DNA of 64,000 nt from Streptomyces albireticuli (GCF_002192455.1 NZ_CP021744.1:806001-870000), one strand, 5' to 3'. Shown: positions 38,101-48,379, numbered from the stretch's first letter. Notes: generated by a model from the sequence alone, not told the origin. Numbers and translations: made by a program.

Positions 38101-39339
38101 GTGAAGAGACGTAGCAGCCGCGTGCGCGCGGTATTCGCGATTCTGATGGCATGGACCTCGCTGGTCGGCGGGGGAACGGCCTGGGCGGAGACGGGGCCGC
38201 GGACGGCCCTGCGGCTCGGTGCCCTCTCCCCGGTGGCGCCGGGCGTGACCTATCAGGAGTTCTCGCTGGCGGCCTCGCACGGCCCGGCGTACGGCCATCT
38301 CCTGACGGCGGATCTGGATGTCGCGGCGGTCTCGATGGACCTGCTGTACCCGGGCACGGTGGCCGCGCGGTCGACGGTCTCCCGGATGGTCTCCCAGCGC
38401 GGCGCGGTCGGCGGGATCAACGGGGACTTCTTCAACATCACGGAGACCCAGCACCCAGGGGTGGACGCGACCGGCGCCCCGGTGGGGCCGTCCGTCGCGA
38501 GCGGCCGCCGGCTCGGCGCCGCAGTGCCCAACGGCCAGCGCTTCGGGCCCGCGATGCCGACGGGCGTCACCACCCGCGACGTCATCGGCGTCGGCACGGA
38601 CGGCAGGGCCCGGCTCGACCGGCTCACCCTGGACGGCACGGTGACCGCCGCGGGCCGCAGGCTGACGCTGCGCGGGCTGAACCAGTACGCCCTTCCGGTC
38701 GGCGGCATCGGCGCGTACACCCCCTCTTGGGGCGCCACCTCACGGGTCCGCGCCGTCTGCGGTACGGACACCGACCGGAGCGCGCCGTGCAGCGGTGACA
38801 CCTACGAGGTGACCGTGCGGCGCGAGCGGGTGGCCTCCGTGGCGGAGCGGCCGGGACGCGGGACGATCGCCTCCGGATCGGTCGTGCTGGTGGGGCGCGA
38901 GGCGGGGGCGCGCGAGCTGCGCAAGCTGCGCGTGGGTGACAGGGTGCGCGTCAAGGAGCATCTGGACTCCGCCAAGCCCGGCGCCCTGCGCTTCGCGGTC
39001 GGGGGGTTCCCGGTGCTGCGCGGCGGGCAGCCTCTGGCGAGGCTGGACGGCGTCACCTCGGCCATCCGCTCCGCGGCGGGCTCGGGCGGCGGCGGGCGCG
39101 TCTTCTACCTGCTGGCGCTGGACGGCGCCGCCGACTACCGCACCGGTCTGACCATCGCCGAACTGGCCGACGTCATGCGGGAGCTCGGGGCCGACGACGC
39201 CCTGAACCTCGACGGCGGGGGTTCGAGCACGATGGTCACCCGCGACCCCGACGACGGCCGCACCGCGGTGCGCAACCATCCGTCGGGCGGGGCGGAACGA
39301 GCGGTCGCGAACGGCATCGGCATTTTTATCCGAACTTAA
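38101..39339 (+). CDS. Secreted NAGPA-type phosphodiester glycosidase
   Basis: 412 residues from GTG 38101, chosen because GGGGTGA lies just before it and it opens a clean signal peptide ([20 protein letters not shown], cleavage near AWA-E). GTG 38095 is equally possible. The family signatures are [16 protein letters not shown] and [13 protein letters not shown], as in the phosphodiester alpha-GlcNAcase (uncovering enzyme) and bacterial exopolysaccharide-associated proteins. The bacterial substrate is uncertain: probably sugar-phosphodiesters of teichoic acid or capsule. Divergent from the GDPD-like gene. Confidence 0.82.
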   Translation: MKRRSSRVRAVFAILMAWTSLVGGGTAWAETGPRTALRLGALSPVAPGVTYQEFSLAASHGPAYGHLLTADLDVAAVSMDLLYPGTVAARSTVSRMVSQRGAVGGINGDFFNITETQHPGVDATGAPVGPSVASGRRLGAAVPNGQRFGPAMPTGVTTRDVIGVGTDGRARLDRLTLDGTVTAAGRRLTLRGLNQYALPVGGIGAYTPSWGATSRVRAVCGTDTDRSAPCSGDTYEVTVRRERVASVAERPGRGTIASGSVVLVGREAGARELRKLRVGDRVRVKEHLDSAKPGALRFAVGGFPVLRGGQPLARLDGVTSAIRSAAGSGGGGRVFYLLALDGAADYRTGLTIAELADVMRELGADDALNLDGGGSSTMVTRDPDDGRTAVRNHPSGGAERAVANGIGIFIRT

Positions 39340-39475
39340 CATCGTCGATCAATCCACCCATTCGAGTGACTGCGTCGGTCAAATCCCGCTGCTAGCTTCG
39401 ACGTTGCGCAAGCGGAAAGCAACCGTCGGGGCCCGCAAGGGGCAGTTCCGCAATGGGATGGGTGGGAATTCGAAT

Positions 39476-40894
39476 ATGACGACGTCAGTGGAGACCGGCA
39501 CCGACGCCGACAGTAATAACGGGCCGGGCTCCCTGAGCCTGGGCACCGCGGCCGCACGGAATCTGGCGACCACGACAAAGTCCGTACCCCAGATGCAGGG
39601 CATCTCCTCACGGTGGCTGCTGCGTCTCCTGTCGTGGGTCCATGTCCCCGGAGGTACGTACCGGGTCAACCGGCGGCTGACACACACACTGGGCGACGGC
39701 CGGGTGGAGTTCGTCTCCACCGGCGCGGAAGTGCGGGTCATCCCCGCGGAGCTGGGCGAGCTGCCGCTGCTGCGCGGCTTCTCCGACCCGGCGGTGCTGG
39801 AGGAGCTGGCGGGCCGCTTCACCCAGCGCGAGTACCGGCCCGGCGAGGTGCTGGTGGAGGCCGGGCAGCCGGCCGATCAGGTCGTCCTGATCGCCCACGG
39901 CAAGGTCCACAAGGAACGTGAGGGCGAGTACGGCGACCCGGCCGTGCTCGGTGTGCTGGCCGACGGCGGGTACTTCGGCGACCGGGCGCTCGCGGCGCCC
40001 GAGGCGAGCGAGTGGGACTTCACGGTCAAGGCCGTCACCGCCTGTACGGTGCTGACCCTGCCCCGCCAGGAGTTCGAGGCGGTCCTGGAGCGCTCGGAGG
40101 GGCTGCGCTCCCATGTCGCGGCGTTCCGCTCCACCACGAGCCGCCCGCAGAACGAGTACGGGGAATCGGCCATCGACGTCGCCTCCGGCCACTCGGGCGA
40201 GCCGGCCCTGCCCGGCGTCTTCGCCGACTACGAGTTGGCGCCCCGTGAGTTCGGGCTGAGCGTGGCGCAGACGGTGCTGCGGGTGCACACCCGTGTCGCC
40301 GACCTCTACAACGAGCCGATGAACCAGGTCGAGCAGCAACTCCGGCTGACGATCGAGGCGCTCCGCGAGCGCCAGGAACACGAGATGGTCAACAACCGCG
40401 AGTTCGGCCTGCTCCACAACGCCGACCTCAAGCAGCGCATCCACACCCGCACGGGCCCGCCCACCCCGGACGACCTCGACGAGCTGCTGGCCACCGTGTG
40501 GAAGGACCCCGGCTTCCTGCTGGCGCACCCCCGGGCGATCGCGGCGATCGCCCGCGAGTTCAACAGCCGGGGCATCTACCCCGACCCCGTGCAGGTCGGC
40601 GGCCACTCCGTGCCCGCCTGGCGAGGCGTGCCCATCTTCCCGTGCAACAAGATCCCGGTCACCGACAACGGCGTCAGCTCCATTCTGCTGATGCGGACCG
40701 GAGAGGACGCGCAGGGAGTGGTCGGCCTGCACCGTACGGGAATTCCCGACGAGTACCGCCCCAGTCTCTCCGTGCGGTTCATGGGAATCAGCGAGCAGGC
40801 CATCATCTCCTATCTCGTGAGCGCCTACTACTCCGCGGCCGTCCTGGTCCCCGACGCGCTGGGAATTCTGGAGAACGTCGAAGTCGGGCACTGA
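39476..40894 (+). CDS. Family 2B encapsulin shell protein, copy 1 (EshA-like)
   Basis: 472 residues from the ATG at 39476. The N-arm [20 protein letters not shown] (20-39), an inserted cyclic-nucleotide-binding-like domain (about 95-210, core YFGDRAL) and the HK97-fold remainder (about 250-470, with [15 protein letters not shown] and FPCNKIPV) are those of Family 2B encapsulins and of Streptomyces EshA. The protein should self-assemble into a virus-like nanocompartment. The nucleotide cassette lacks the usual phosphate-binding Arg. Followed after 107 bp by a paralog, likely co-transcribed. Family 2B cargo (terpene cyclase, prenyltransferase or xylulose kinase) is not seen nearby. A TAGCTT at 39393-39398 could be a -10. 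Confidence 0.85.
   Translation: MTTSVETGTDADSNNGPGSLSLGTAAARNLATTTKSVPQMQGISSRWLLRLLSWVHVPGGTYRVNRRLTHTLGDGRVEFVSTGAEVRVIPAELGELPLLRGFSDPAVLEELAGRFTQREYRPGEVLVEAGQPADQVVLIAHGKVHKEREGEYGDPAVLGVLADGGYFGDRALAAPEASEWDFTVKAVTACTVLTLPRQEFEAVLERSEGLRSHVAAFRSTTSRPQNEYGESAIDVASGHSGEPALPGVFADYELAPREFGLSVAQTVLRVHTRVADLYNEPMNQVEQQLRLTIEALRERQEHEMVNNREFGLLHNADLKQRIHTRTGPPTPDDLDELLATVWKDPGFLLAHPRAIAAIAREFNSRGIYPDPVQVGGHSVPAWRGVPIFPCNKIPVTDNGVSSILLMRTGEDAQGVVGLHRTGIPDEYRPSLSVRFMGISEQAIISYLVSAYYSAAVLVPDALGILENVEVGH
40353..40492 (+). repeat. 140-bp tract identical to the second shell gene (copy 1)
   Basis: These 140 bases match 41870-42009 without a single difference, including synonymous positions, while flanking parts of the two shell genes diverge. 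The tract covers the codons for [20 protein letters not shown] through DDLDELLA. This points to recent gene conversion or strong DNA-level constraint. Confidence 0.9.
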
Positions 40895-40900
40895 CCCGTG

Positions 40901-40923
40901 GGGCACCGGACCGCCGGGTGCCC
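40901..40923 (+). terminator. Hairpin between the two shell genes
   Basis: GGGCACC (40901-40907) pairs with GGTGCCC (40917-40923) around a 9-nt loop, shortly after the first shell stop codon. There is no T-tract. It may act as a partial terminator or RNA stabiliser that sets the ratio of the two shell proteins. Downstream, CGCAACAG occurs twice (40961-40968 and 40977-40984). Confidence 0.4.
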
Positions 40924-41001
40924 TCATCCGAAAAGCACCGCACATTTCCGCGCCGGAGAACGCAACAGCCGGACAACGCAACAGATGGGTGATGACCAGC
41001 T

Positions 41002-42411
41002 ATGACCACGTCAGTGGAGCCCGATCACGCCGAGCGGACGGGCGAGTCCCAGCTGAGCCTGGGCACAGCCGCAGCACGGCAGCTCGCCACCACGACGAAG
41101 TCCGTACCGCAGATGCAGGGGATCTCCTCCCGCTGGCTGCTGCGGGTGCTGCCGTGGGTGCAGGTGTCCGCGGGCACGTACCGGGTGAACAGGCGACTGA
41201 CCTACACCGTCGGGGACGGCCGGGTCGAGTTCATCTCGACCGGCACGGAGGTGCGGGTCATCCCGCCGGAGCTGGGCGAACTGCCCCTCCTGCGGGGCTT
41301 CGACGACAACACCGCGCTGGAGGCACTGGCGGACGGCTTCGTCCAGCGCGAGTACGCGGCGGGCGACACGCTCGTCGAGGTGGGCGCCCCGGCCGATCAC
41401 ATCTACCTGATCGCCCACGGCAAGCTCAACCGCACCGGCCCCGGCAAGTACGGCGACGAGACCGTGCTCGGCGTGCTGGCCGACGGGGACTACTTCGGCG
41501 AGACGGTGCCGCTGGAGCCGGACGGCACCTGGGCGTTCACGGTACGGGCCGTCACGCGCTGCACCGTGCTGGCGCTCCCCCTCCAGGCGTTCCAGGAGCT
41601 CGCCGACCGCTCCGAGGCGCTGCGCGAGCACGTCGCGGGCTTCGCCTCCCGGACCCACCCGCCGCTGAACCGGCGCGGTGAGGCCGACATCACGGTGACC
41701 TCCGGGCACACGGGCGAGCCGCCGATCCCGGGCACGTTCGTCGACTACGAGCCGGCGCCGCGCGAGTACGAACTGAGCGTGGCGCAGACGGTGCTGCGGG
41801 TGCACACCCGCGTCGCCGACCTCTACAACGAGCCGATGAGCCAGCTGGAGCAGCAGCTCCGGCTGACCGTCGAGGCGCTCCGCGAGCGCCAGGAACACGA
41901 GATGGTCAACAACCGCGAGTTCGGCCTGCTCCACAACGCCGACCTCAAGCAGCGCATCCACACCCGCACGGGCCCGCCCACCCCGGACGACCTCGACGAG
42001 CTGCTGGCCCGGCGCCGCAAGACGCAGTATCTGCTCGCCCATCCGCGCACCATCGCGGCGTTCGGCCGGGAGTGCACGAGCCGGGGTCTGTACCCGCAGG
42101 CCGTCGACGTCATGGGCACCGCGGTGCGGTCCTGGCGCGGGGTGCCGCTGCTGCCGTGCAACAAGATCCCGGTGACCGAGTCGGGGACGAGCTCGATCCT
42201 CGCCATGCGGACGGGCGAGGAGAACCAGGGCGTAGTGGGTCTGCACCAGACCGGCATCCCGGACGAGTACCAGCCGAGCCTCAATGTGCGCTTCATGGGC
42301 ATCAGCGAGCAGGCGGTCTCGTCCTACCTGGTGAGCGCCTACTACTCCGCGGCCATCCTGGTGCCGGACGCGCTCGGTGTGCTGGAGGACGTCGAGATCG
42401 GTCGCGGGTAG
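41002..42411 (+). CDS. Family 2B encapsulin shell protein, copy 2 (EshA-like)
   Basis: 469 residues, a close paralog of the preceding shell protein across its full length. It has the same N-arm ([20 protein letters not shown]), a cyclic-nucleotide-like domain with [10 protein letters not shown] (FGE at 165-167, again no cassette Arg) and the HK97-fold end. Two-shell Family 2B operons are known from Streptomyces and could give mixed shells. It differs most from copy 1 in the nucleotide-binding insert, so the two may respond to different ligands or face different contacts. The start ATG follows a GGGTGATG stretch. A strong hairpin follows its stop. Confidence 0.85.
   Translation: MTTSVEPDHAERTGESQLSLGTAAARQLATTTKSVPQMQGISSRWLLRVLPWVQVSAGTYRVNRRLTYTVGDGRVEFISTGTEVRVIPPELGELPLLRGFDDNTALEALADGFVQREYAAGDTLVEVGAPADHIYLIAHGKLNRTGPGKYGDETVLGVLADGDYFGETVPLEPDGTWAFTVRAVTRCTVLALPLQAFQELADRSEALREHVAGFASRTHPPLNRRGEADITVTSGHTGEPPIPGTFVDYEPAPREYELSVAQTVLRVHTRVADLYNEPMSQLEQQLRLTVEALRERQEHEMVNNREFGLLHNADLKQRIHTRTGPPTPDDLDELLARRRKTQYLLAHPRTIAAFGRECTSRGLYPQAVDVMGTAVRSWRGVPLLPCNKIPVTESGTSSILAMRTGEENQGVVGLHQTGIPDEYQPSLNVRFMGISEQAVSSYLVSAYYSAAILVPDALGVLEDVEIGRG
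41870..42009 (+). repeat. 140-bp tract identical to the first shell gene (copy 2)
   Basis: Perfect match to 40353-40492. The identity ends abruptly at GCC/A versus GCC/C on the 3' side, after which the protein sequences differ (TVWKDPGF versus RRRKTQYL). Confidence 0.9.
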
Positions 42412-42431
42412 CCGGACGGGTGGCCTGACCT

Positions 42432-42476
42432 CCGTGGTTCCCTCCCGCCGGTGCGGCCGGCCGGAGGGAGCCGCGG
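42432..42476. terminator. Terminator hairpin after the shell operon
   Basis: A 14-bp stem: 42432-42445 (CCGTGGTTCCCTCC) pairs with 42463-42476, with two G-U wobbles and a 17-nt loop. It separates the second shell gene from the convergent small membrane gene and probably serves both. Confidence 0.65.
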
Positions 42477-42478
42477 CG

Positions 42479-42673
42479 TCAGGGCCGTACGCCGCCGACG
42501 ATGCGCGTGGTGGCGGAGATGCCGTCGTAGATGGTCGGGGCGACGCTCGTGCTCGCGAGGAAGAATCCGAGCAGGACGCAGACCAAGGCGTGCGAGGCCT
42601 TCAGCCCGCCGTTGCGGAGGAACACCACCGCCAGGATCAGCAGCAGTAGGACCACGGAGATCGAGACGGCCAT
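42479..42673 (-). CDS. Small two-helix membrane protein, unknown function
   Basis: 64 residues from the ATG at 42673, with GGAAGG 6 nt upstream; an extension to 42766 is open but lacks a ribosome site. Residues 2-17 (AVSISVVLLLLILAVV) and about 26-44 (HALVCVLLGFFLASTSVAP) form two hydrophobic helices joined by FLRNGGLKAS, and the tail IYDGISATTRIVGG is exposed. I do not recognise a characterised family. It converges on the shell operon; whether it is connected with the shells is unknown. Confidence 0.65.
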   Translation of the reverse strand: MAVSISVVLLLLILAVVFLRNGGLKASHALVCVLLGFFLASTSVAPTIYDGISATTRIVGGVRP

Positions 42674-42858
42674 GGCGAACCTTCCAGACGGCACCTTCCG
42701 GGCGGCGCGGTTGTCGCCAGTCTGTCCCATTGCGGCCTGATATCCACGAAGGCCGCCGTACTCCATTCGGGTACGAATTCACTGGTTCGGCCGTTTTCCC
42801 TTACTTTCGTATCTCTCGGTAGCTCCTGAAGCGGGAACGGCGCTCTACGCTCACGGGC

Positions 42859-44922
42859 GTGGCGAGATTCGTGGACGCGGTCAAGCGCTTGGTCGTAGGC
42901 AGGGCACTTCCCAGCGAGGGTCTTCAGGAGACGCTGCTGCCCAAGCGGCTGGCGCTGCCCATCTTCGCGTCCGACCCGCTCTCGTCCGTCGCCTACGCCA
43001 CGCAGGAGATCCTGCTGGTGCTCACGCTCGGCGGCCTCGCCTATCTCCACTTCACCACCTGGGTGGCACTGGCGGTCGTGACGCTGATGGCCGTCGTGGT
43101 GCTGTCCTACCGGCAGGTCGTCCACGCCTATCCGTCCGGCGGCGGCTCGTACGAGGTGGTGTCGACCAACCTGGGCGCGTCGGCCGGGCTGGTCGTGGCC
43201 GCGTCGCTGCTGGTCGACTACGTGATGACGGTGGCGGTCTCCGTCGCCTCCGGCGTGGACAACATCATCTCCGCCTTCCCCTCCTGGAACGAGCACCGCA
43301 CGGCCCTCGCGGTGGGGTTCGTGGTGCTGCTGGCGGCGGTGAACCTGCGCGGGCTGCGCGAATCCGGCCGGGCCTTCGCGGCTCCCACCTACCTCTTCGT
43401 CACCGGCATCGCCGTGCTCTGCGCGACCGGGCTGGTCCGCTGGGCCGCCGGCGACGCGCCGGTGGCGGAGTCCGCCCGCTACGGCATCGTCCCGGACCCG
43501 GGCGACACGGATCTGACGGGTCTGGCCCTGCTGCTCCTCGTGCTCCGGGCGTTCTCCAGCGGCTGTACGGCGCTCACCGGTGTGGAGGCCATCTCCAACG
43601 GCGTGCCCGCCTTCCGCAAGCCCAAGTCCCGCAACGCCGCGACGACGATGGCCGCGATGGGGCTGATCGCGGTGCTGATGTTCTCCGGGATCACCGCGCT
43701 GGCGCTGATCGCCGATGTGCGGATCGCCTCCGACACCTGCCGGCTGACCGGCTTCGAGGGGGACTGCGGGACCGTGCCGCAGCGCACCGTCATCGCGCAG
43801 CTCGCCGCGGCCGTCTTCGGCGGCCCGGACGGCTTCGGCTTCTTCTACATCCAGGCGGCCACCGCGCTGGTGCTGATCCTGGCCGCGAACACCGCGTTCA
43901 ACGGCTTCCCGCTGCTGTCGTCCATCCTGGCCCAGCACCGCTACCTGCCGCACCAGCTGCACACGCGGGGCGACCGGCTCGCCTTCTCCAACGGCATCCT
44001 GGCCCTGGCCACGGTCGCCGCCGCCCTGCTGTGGGCCTACGACGCGTCCGTCACCAGCCTCATCCACCTCTACATCCTCGGCGTCTTCACCTCCTTCACG
44101 CTCTCCCAGACGGGCATGGTCCGGCACTGGAACGGCGAGCTGCGGGAGGGGCCCGCGCCGGCGGCGCGCCGGCGGATCCACACGGCGCGGGCGATCAACG
44201 CCCTGGGGGCCGGGGTCACCGGCCTGGTCCTGGTCATCGTGCTGCTGACGAAGTTCACCCAGGGCGCCTATCTCGCGGTGATCGCCGCGGTGCTGCTGTG
44301 GCTGATGATGCGCGGCATCCGGCGCCACTACGACAACACCGACGCCGAACTCGCCGTCACCGACGCCGCCGACGCGAGTGCCCTGCCGTCGCGGGTCCGC
44401 GCCGTCGTGCTCGTATCCAAGATCCACAAGCCGACGCTGCGGGCGCTCGCCTACGCGCGGGCCACCCGGCCCGACGCGCTGGAGGCCCTCAACGTGGCCG
44501 TCGAGGCCGAGGAGGCGCGGGCGCTGCGGGAGCGGTGGGACGCGTACGGCATCGAGGTGCCGCTCAAGACCCTGGAGTCCCCCTACCGCGAGGTGACGCG
44601 GCCGGTGGTGGGGTACGTGCGCGCGCTCAACCGCGACAGCCCGCGCGACATCGTGAGCGTGTTCGTCCCCGAGTACGTCGTGGGGCGCTGGTGGGAGAAC
44701 GTCCTGCACAACCAGTCGGCGCTGTGGCTCAAGGGGCGGCTGCTGTTCGTCCCCGGCGTGATGGTCATCAGTGTGCCCTGGCAGCTCAGTTCGTCCGCCC
44801 ACCGGCGCCACCGCACCGTGGCCCGGGCCCCCGGCTCGGTACGCCGAGGGGTGCCCGCGACCCTGCCGCGCCTCGTCCCGCCGGCCCCCACCGGCCCGGA
44901 CGCCCCGGACGGGAGGGGGTGA
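42859..44922 (+). CDS. APC-superfamily transporter, KimA-like (probable K+ importer)
   Basis: 687 residues starting at GTG 42859. Starts ARFVDAVKRLVVGRALPSEG, then LPIFASDPLSSVAYATQE, the hallmark of the KimA/YdaO branch, with about 12 membrane helices to residue ~490. The C-terminal ~190 residues form a cytoplasmic domain (VLVSKIHKPTLRALAYARAT). Bacillus KimA is a high-affinity K+/H+ symporter inhibited by c-di-AMP. No c-di-AMP riboswitch is evident in the 185-bp leader region. TACGCT at 42846-42851 lies 8 bases before the GTG, suggesting a leaderless transcript. Confidence 0.8.
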   Translation: MARFVDAVKRLVVGRALPSEGLQETLLPKRLALPIFASDPLSSVAYATQEILLVLTLGGLAYLHFTTWVALAVVTLMAVVVLSYRQVVHAYPSGGGSYEVVSTNLGASAGLVVAASLLVDYVMTVAVSVASGVDNIISAFPSWNEHRTALAVGFVVLLAAVNLRGLRESGRAFAAPTYLFVTGIAVLCATGLVRWAAGDAPVAESARYGIVPDPGDTDLTGLALLLLVLRAFSSGCTALTGVEAISNGVPAFRKPKSRNAATTMAAMGLIAVLMFSGITALALIADVRIASDTCRLTGFEGDCGTVPQRTVIAQLAAAVFGGPDGFGFFYIQAATALVLILAANTAFNGFPLLSSILAQHRYLPHQLHTRGDRLAFSNGILALATVAAALLWAYDASVTSLIHLYILGVFTSFTLSQTGMVRHWNGELREGPAPAARRRIHTARAINALGAGVTGLVLVIVLLTKFTQGAYLAVIAAVLLWLMMRGIRRHYDNTDAELAVTDAADASALPSRVRAVVLVSKIHKPTLRALAYARATRPDALEALNVAVEAEEARALRERWDAYGIEVPLKTLESPYREVTRPVVGYVRALNRDSPRDIVSVFVPEYVVGRWWENVLHNQSALWLKGRLLFVPGVMVISVPWQLSSSAHRRHRTVARAPGSVRRGVPATLPRLVPPAPTGPDAPDGRG

Positions 44923-44981
44923 CGTCACCGGTGCGCGGTGCTCGGCGGGCATGCCGGGCGCGGCGTGCCTAGGCTGGCGGA

Positions 44982-47900
44982 ATGAGCCGCACAGCCCCGG
45001 ACGCGCAGCACGCCACGGGCCGGCCCGCCGCGGCGGAGCGGGCGCGGGACCGCCGGGAGGGCCCCGAGGGCCGGGGATCCGCCTGGCGCCGGCTGCTGCA
45101 CCGGGTGCCCAACGGCTTCGCGATCTTCTTCGGGCTGCTGGGCCTGTTCTGCGCGGTCACGTCCTTGATCACACCCCTGCGGCGCGCGGCGCGGCCGCTG
45201 ACCGACGCGCTGGACACGCTGACGGTCCCGACGGCCCCGAACCTCGCCTACGCGGTCTTCCTGCTGCTCCTGGCGGCGGCGATGGCGGCCCGCAAGCGGG
45301 TCACGCTCTGGTTCGTCCTGGGTTACCTGACCCTGCTGCTGATCGCCGACGTGCTGCTGCTGGCCGTGGGCTACTGGGACACGATCCCCTCGCTCGTGCT
45401 CTGCGTCGCCGCGATGGCGCTGCTGGTCCTGGCCCGGCGGGAGTTCTACGCGGCGTCGCGGCGCGGCGCGTTCCTGCGGGCGCTGCTGGTGCTGGCGGCC
45501 GGTCTCGGCGCCGCGGTGCTGCTGGGCTGGGGGCTGGTGTCGCTGTTCCCGGGCTCGCTGGAGCCCGGCGGCGGCAACCGGCTGCTGTTCGTCGCCAACA
45601 AGGTGTGCGGCGGTCTGGTCAGCGGCCGGCACTTCGACGGGCACCCGCCGCACTGGCTGTACTTCCTGCTCGGTCTGCTGGGCGCGCTGGCGCTGCTCAA
45701 CGCCGCGATGACGCTCTTCCGCTCGCAGCGTCTGGAGGCGGCGCTGCACGACGACGAGGAGCCGCGCATCCGCGCCCTCCTCGGCCGCTACGGCAGCCAG
45801 GACTCGCTGGGCTATTTCGCGACCCGCCGGGACAAGGCCGTGGTGTTCTCCCCGAGCGGGAAGGCCGCGGTCACCTACCGCGTCGAGGCCGGGGTCGCGC
45901 TGGCCTCCGGCGATCCGCTGGGCGATCCGGAGGCGTGGACGCCGGCGATCGACGCGTGGCTGGAGCTCGCGGGCCGCTACGGCTGGCAGCCGGCCGTGAT
46001 GGGGGCCAGCGAGGCCGGGGCCAAGGCGTACGCGCGCTCGGGGCTGGGCGCGCTGCAACTGGGCGACGAGGCGATCCTCCAGGTCCCGGCGTTCGACCTC
46101 GACGGCCGGGAGATGCGGGTGACCCGGCAGGCCGTCAACCGGGTGGAGCGGACGGGCGCGACCACCCGGATCCGGCGCCACTCGGCGCTCTCGGACGAGG
46201 AGATGGGTGAGGTCATCCACCGCGCCGACGCCTGGCGGGACACCGAGACCGAGCGCGGCTTCTCGATGGCGCTGGGCCGGCTGGGCGACCCGGCGGACGG
46301 CGACTGCCTGCTGGTCGAGGCGTTCGACAACGAGGGCAGGATGATCGCGCTGCTGTCGTTCGTGCCCTGGGGGCGCGACGGGGTGTCGCTGGACGTGATG
46401 CGCCGGGACCGGGCCGCGCCCAACGGCGTCATGGAGTTCATGGTCGCCCAGCTGTGCGCGCAGGCGGGCCGGTTCGGCGTCAAGCGGGTCTCGCTGAACT
46501 TCGCGGTCTTCCGGTCCGCGTTCGAGGAGGGCGCCCGGATCGGCGCGGGGCCGGTGCTGCGGCTGTGGCGGCGGCTGCTGCTGTTCTTCTCCAAGTGGTG
46601 GCAGCTGGAGGCGCTCTACCGCTCGAACGTGAAGTACAACCCGGAGTGGCACCCGCGGTTCCTCTGCTACGCGGACACGGGTGCCCTGGCCCGGATCGGG
46701 CTGGCGGCGGGCATCGCGGAGGGCTTCGTCTCGGTGCCGAGCCTGGGCACGCTGTGGCGCCGGGGCCGGCGGCCCCGGGGCGTCGTCTCCCCCGCCTCGA
46801 CGGCGGGCCTGCCGTCGCTGTCCGAACTCGGCCTCGCCGACACCGGGGAGGCCGCGGAGCGGGACGAGCTCGCGGGCCTGCCCGAGCAGGTGCGGGTGCG
46901 GCGGAACAAGCTGGAGCGGCTGCGGGCCGCGGGGGTCGACCCCTATCCGGTCGACGCCCGCCGCACGCACTCCCTCGCCGCCGTGCGGGCCGCGCACCCG
47001 GGCCTGCCGCCCTCGGTCCGTACGGGCGAGCGGGTAACGGTGGCCGGGCGGGTGCTGCTGGTGCGCAACCACGGCGGGGTCGCCTTCGCGGTGCTGCGCG
47101 ACTGGTCGGGCGATCTCCAGCTGACCTTCACCCGCGACGACTCGGGGGCGGCGTGCCTGCGGGCCTTCGCCGCCCACGTCGACCTCGGTGACCACATCGA
47201 GGCCGAGGGCGAGGTGGGCACCACCGACCGCGGCGAGCTCACCGTCTTCGTGACCCGGAGCCGGATGATCGCCAAGTGTCTGCGCCCGCTCCCGGACAAG
47301 CGCCGGGGACTGGCCGACCCCGAGGCGCGGGTGCGGATGCGCTATGTGGACCTCGCGGTCTCGCCGGAGGCCCGGCAGACCGTGCGGGCCCGGAGCGCGG
47401 CCGTCCAGGCGCTCCGGCAGGGGCTGCTCGACCGGGGCTATCTGGAGGTCGAGACGCCGATGCTCCAGCAGATCCACGGCGGTGCGAACGCCCGGCCCTT
47501 CACCACCCACATCAACGCCTACGACCTCGACCTGTATCTGCGGATCGCGCCCGAGCTGTATCTGAAGCGGCTGTGCGTGGGAGGCATGGAAAAGGTCTTC
47601 GAAATGGGCCGCACCTTTCGCAACGAGGGCGTCTCGTACAAGCACAATCCCGAATTCACGATGCTGGAGGCGTATCAGGCGTTCGCGGACTACGACGTGA
47701 TGCTCGACCTCACCCGTGAGCTGATCCAGGGGGCGGCCGTCGCGGCCCACGGTTCGGCGGTGGCGCTGCGGGCGGACGCCGGGGGCAGGCTGGTCGAGCA
47801 CGACATCTCGGGCCCGTGGCCGGTGAAGACCGTCTACGGCGCGCTCTCGGAGGCGCTCGGTGAGGAGGTCGGCGCGGACACGTCCGTGGCCGCCCTGCGC

Positions 47901-48356
47901 CGGCACTGCGACGCCGCCGGGGTGCCGCACAAGCCGGAGCACGGGCGCGGGGACATCGTGCTGGAGATGTACGAGCGGCTGGTCGAGGAGCGCACGGAGC
48001 TGCCGGTCTTCTACAAGGACTTCCCGACCGACGTCTCGCCGCTCACCCGGCCGCACCGGACGGACCCGCGGCTGGCCGAGCGCTGGGACCTCGTGGCCTT
48101 CGGCACGGAGCTGGGGACGGCGTACTCGGAGCTCATCGATCCGGTGGAGCAGCGGCGCCGGCTGACGGCGCAGTCGCTGCTGGCGGCGGGCGGTGACCCG
48201 GAGGCGATGGAGCTGGACGAGGACTTCCTGCGGGCGCTGGAGTACGCGATGCCGCCGACGGGCGGGCTCGGGGTGGGGGTGGACCGGCTGGTCATGTTCC
48301 TGACGGGGCTGTCGATCCGCGAGACGCTGCCGTTCCCGCTGGTGCGCAGGCGCTGA
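44982..48356 (+). CDS. lysX: Bifunctional lysylphosphatidylglycerol synthase / lysyl-tRNA synthetase LysX
   Basis: 1124 residues, a two-part fusion. Residues ~40-250 carry about six membrane helices and ~260-560 the MprF-type lysyltransferase domain ([25 protein letters not shown]). From ~640 follows a complete LysRS: an OB-fold, then class II motif 2 with F-R880-N-E882 and motif 3 GLGVGVDR1102LVM. The synthetase half charges tRNA-Lys and the membrane half transfers lysine to phosphatidylglycerol, lowering negative surface charge and giving resistance to cationic peptides. The same fusion is known in Mycobacterium and other actinomycetes. A separate housekeeping lysS is expected elsewhere. 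Confidence 0.92.
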   Translation: MSRTAPDAQHATGRPAAAERARDRREGPEGRGSAWRRLLHRVPNGFAIFFGLLGLFCAVTSLITPLRRAARPLTDALDTLTVPTAPNLAYAVFLLLLAAAMAARKRVTLWFVLGYLTLLLIADVLLLAVGYWDTIPSLVLCVAAMALLVLARREFYAASRRGAFLRALLVLAAGLGAAVLLGWGLVSLFPGSLEPGGGNRLLFVANKVCGGLVSGRHFDGHPPHWLYFLLGLLGALALLNAAMTLFRSQRLEAALHDDEEPRIRALLGRYGSQDSLGYFATRRDKAVVFSPSGKAAVTYRVEAGVALASGDPLGDPEAWTPAIDAWLELAGRYGWQPAVMGASEAGAKAYARSGLGALQLGDEAILQVPAFDLDGREMRVTRQAVNRVERTGATTRIRRHSALSDEEMGEVIHRADAWRDTETERGFSMALGRLGDPADGDCLLVEAFDNEGRMIALLSFVPWGRDGVSLDVMRRDRAAPNGVMEFMVAQLCAQAGRFGVKRVSLNFAVFRSAFEEGARIGAGPVLRLWRRLLLFFSKWWQLEALYRSNVKYNPEWHPRFLCYADTGALARIGLAAGIAEGFVSVPSLGTLWRRGRRPRGVVSPASTAGLPSLSELGLADTGEAAERDELAGLPEQVRVRRNKLERLRAAGVDPYPVDARRTHSLAAVRAAHPGLPPSVRTGERVTVAGRVLLVRNHGGVAFAVLRDWSGDLQLTFTRDDSGAACLRAFAAHVDLGDHIEAEGEVGTTDRGELTVFVTRSRMIAKCLRPLPDKRRGLADPEARVRMRYVDLAVSPEARQTVRARSAAVQALRQGLLDRGYLEVETPMLQQIHGGANARPFTTHINAYDLDLYLRIAPELYLKRLCVGGMEKVFEMGRTFRNEGVSYKHNPEFTMLEAYQAFADYDVMLDLTRELIQGAAVAAHGSAVALRADAGGRLVEHDISGPWPVKTVYGALSEALGEEVGADTSVAALRRHCDAAGVPHKPEHGRGDIVLEMYERLVEERTELPVFYKDFPTDVSPLTRPHRTDPRLAERWDLVAFGTELGTAYSELIDPVEQRRRLTAQSLLAAGGDPEAMELDEDFLRALEYAMPPTGGLGVGVDRLVMFLTGLSIRETLPFPLVRRR

Positions 48357-48366
48357 CCACCACTTA

Positions 48367-48379
48367 AAAGGATTCCTTT
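48367..48379. promoter_or_regulatory. AT-rich palindrome upstream of the EamA transporter
   Basis: AAAGGATTCCTTT is a perfect 6-bp inverted repeat around one T, in an unusually AT-rich stretch (48361-48440) for this genome. TTGCCT (48403-48408) and TTAATT (48425-48430), spaced 16 bp, could be a promoter for the EamA gene. An operator role is inferred. Confidence 0.35.

Noticed and set aside
42674..42858. c-di-AMP (ydaO-type) riboswitch upstream of the KimA-like gene
   Set aside because: The gap is short, I could not find the conserved paired elements, and the start seems leaderless.
39336..42859. Terpene cyclase, cysteine desulfurase or other cargo gene beside the encapsulin shells
   Set aside because: Searched all six frames by eye for the Asp-rich DDxxD/NSE cyclase motifs or PLP-lysine context near the shells; none of the neighbouring genes fits.
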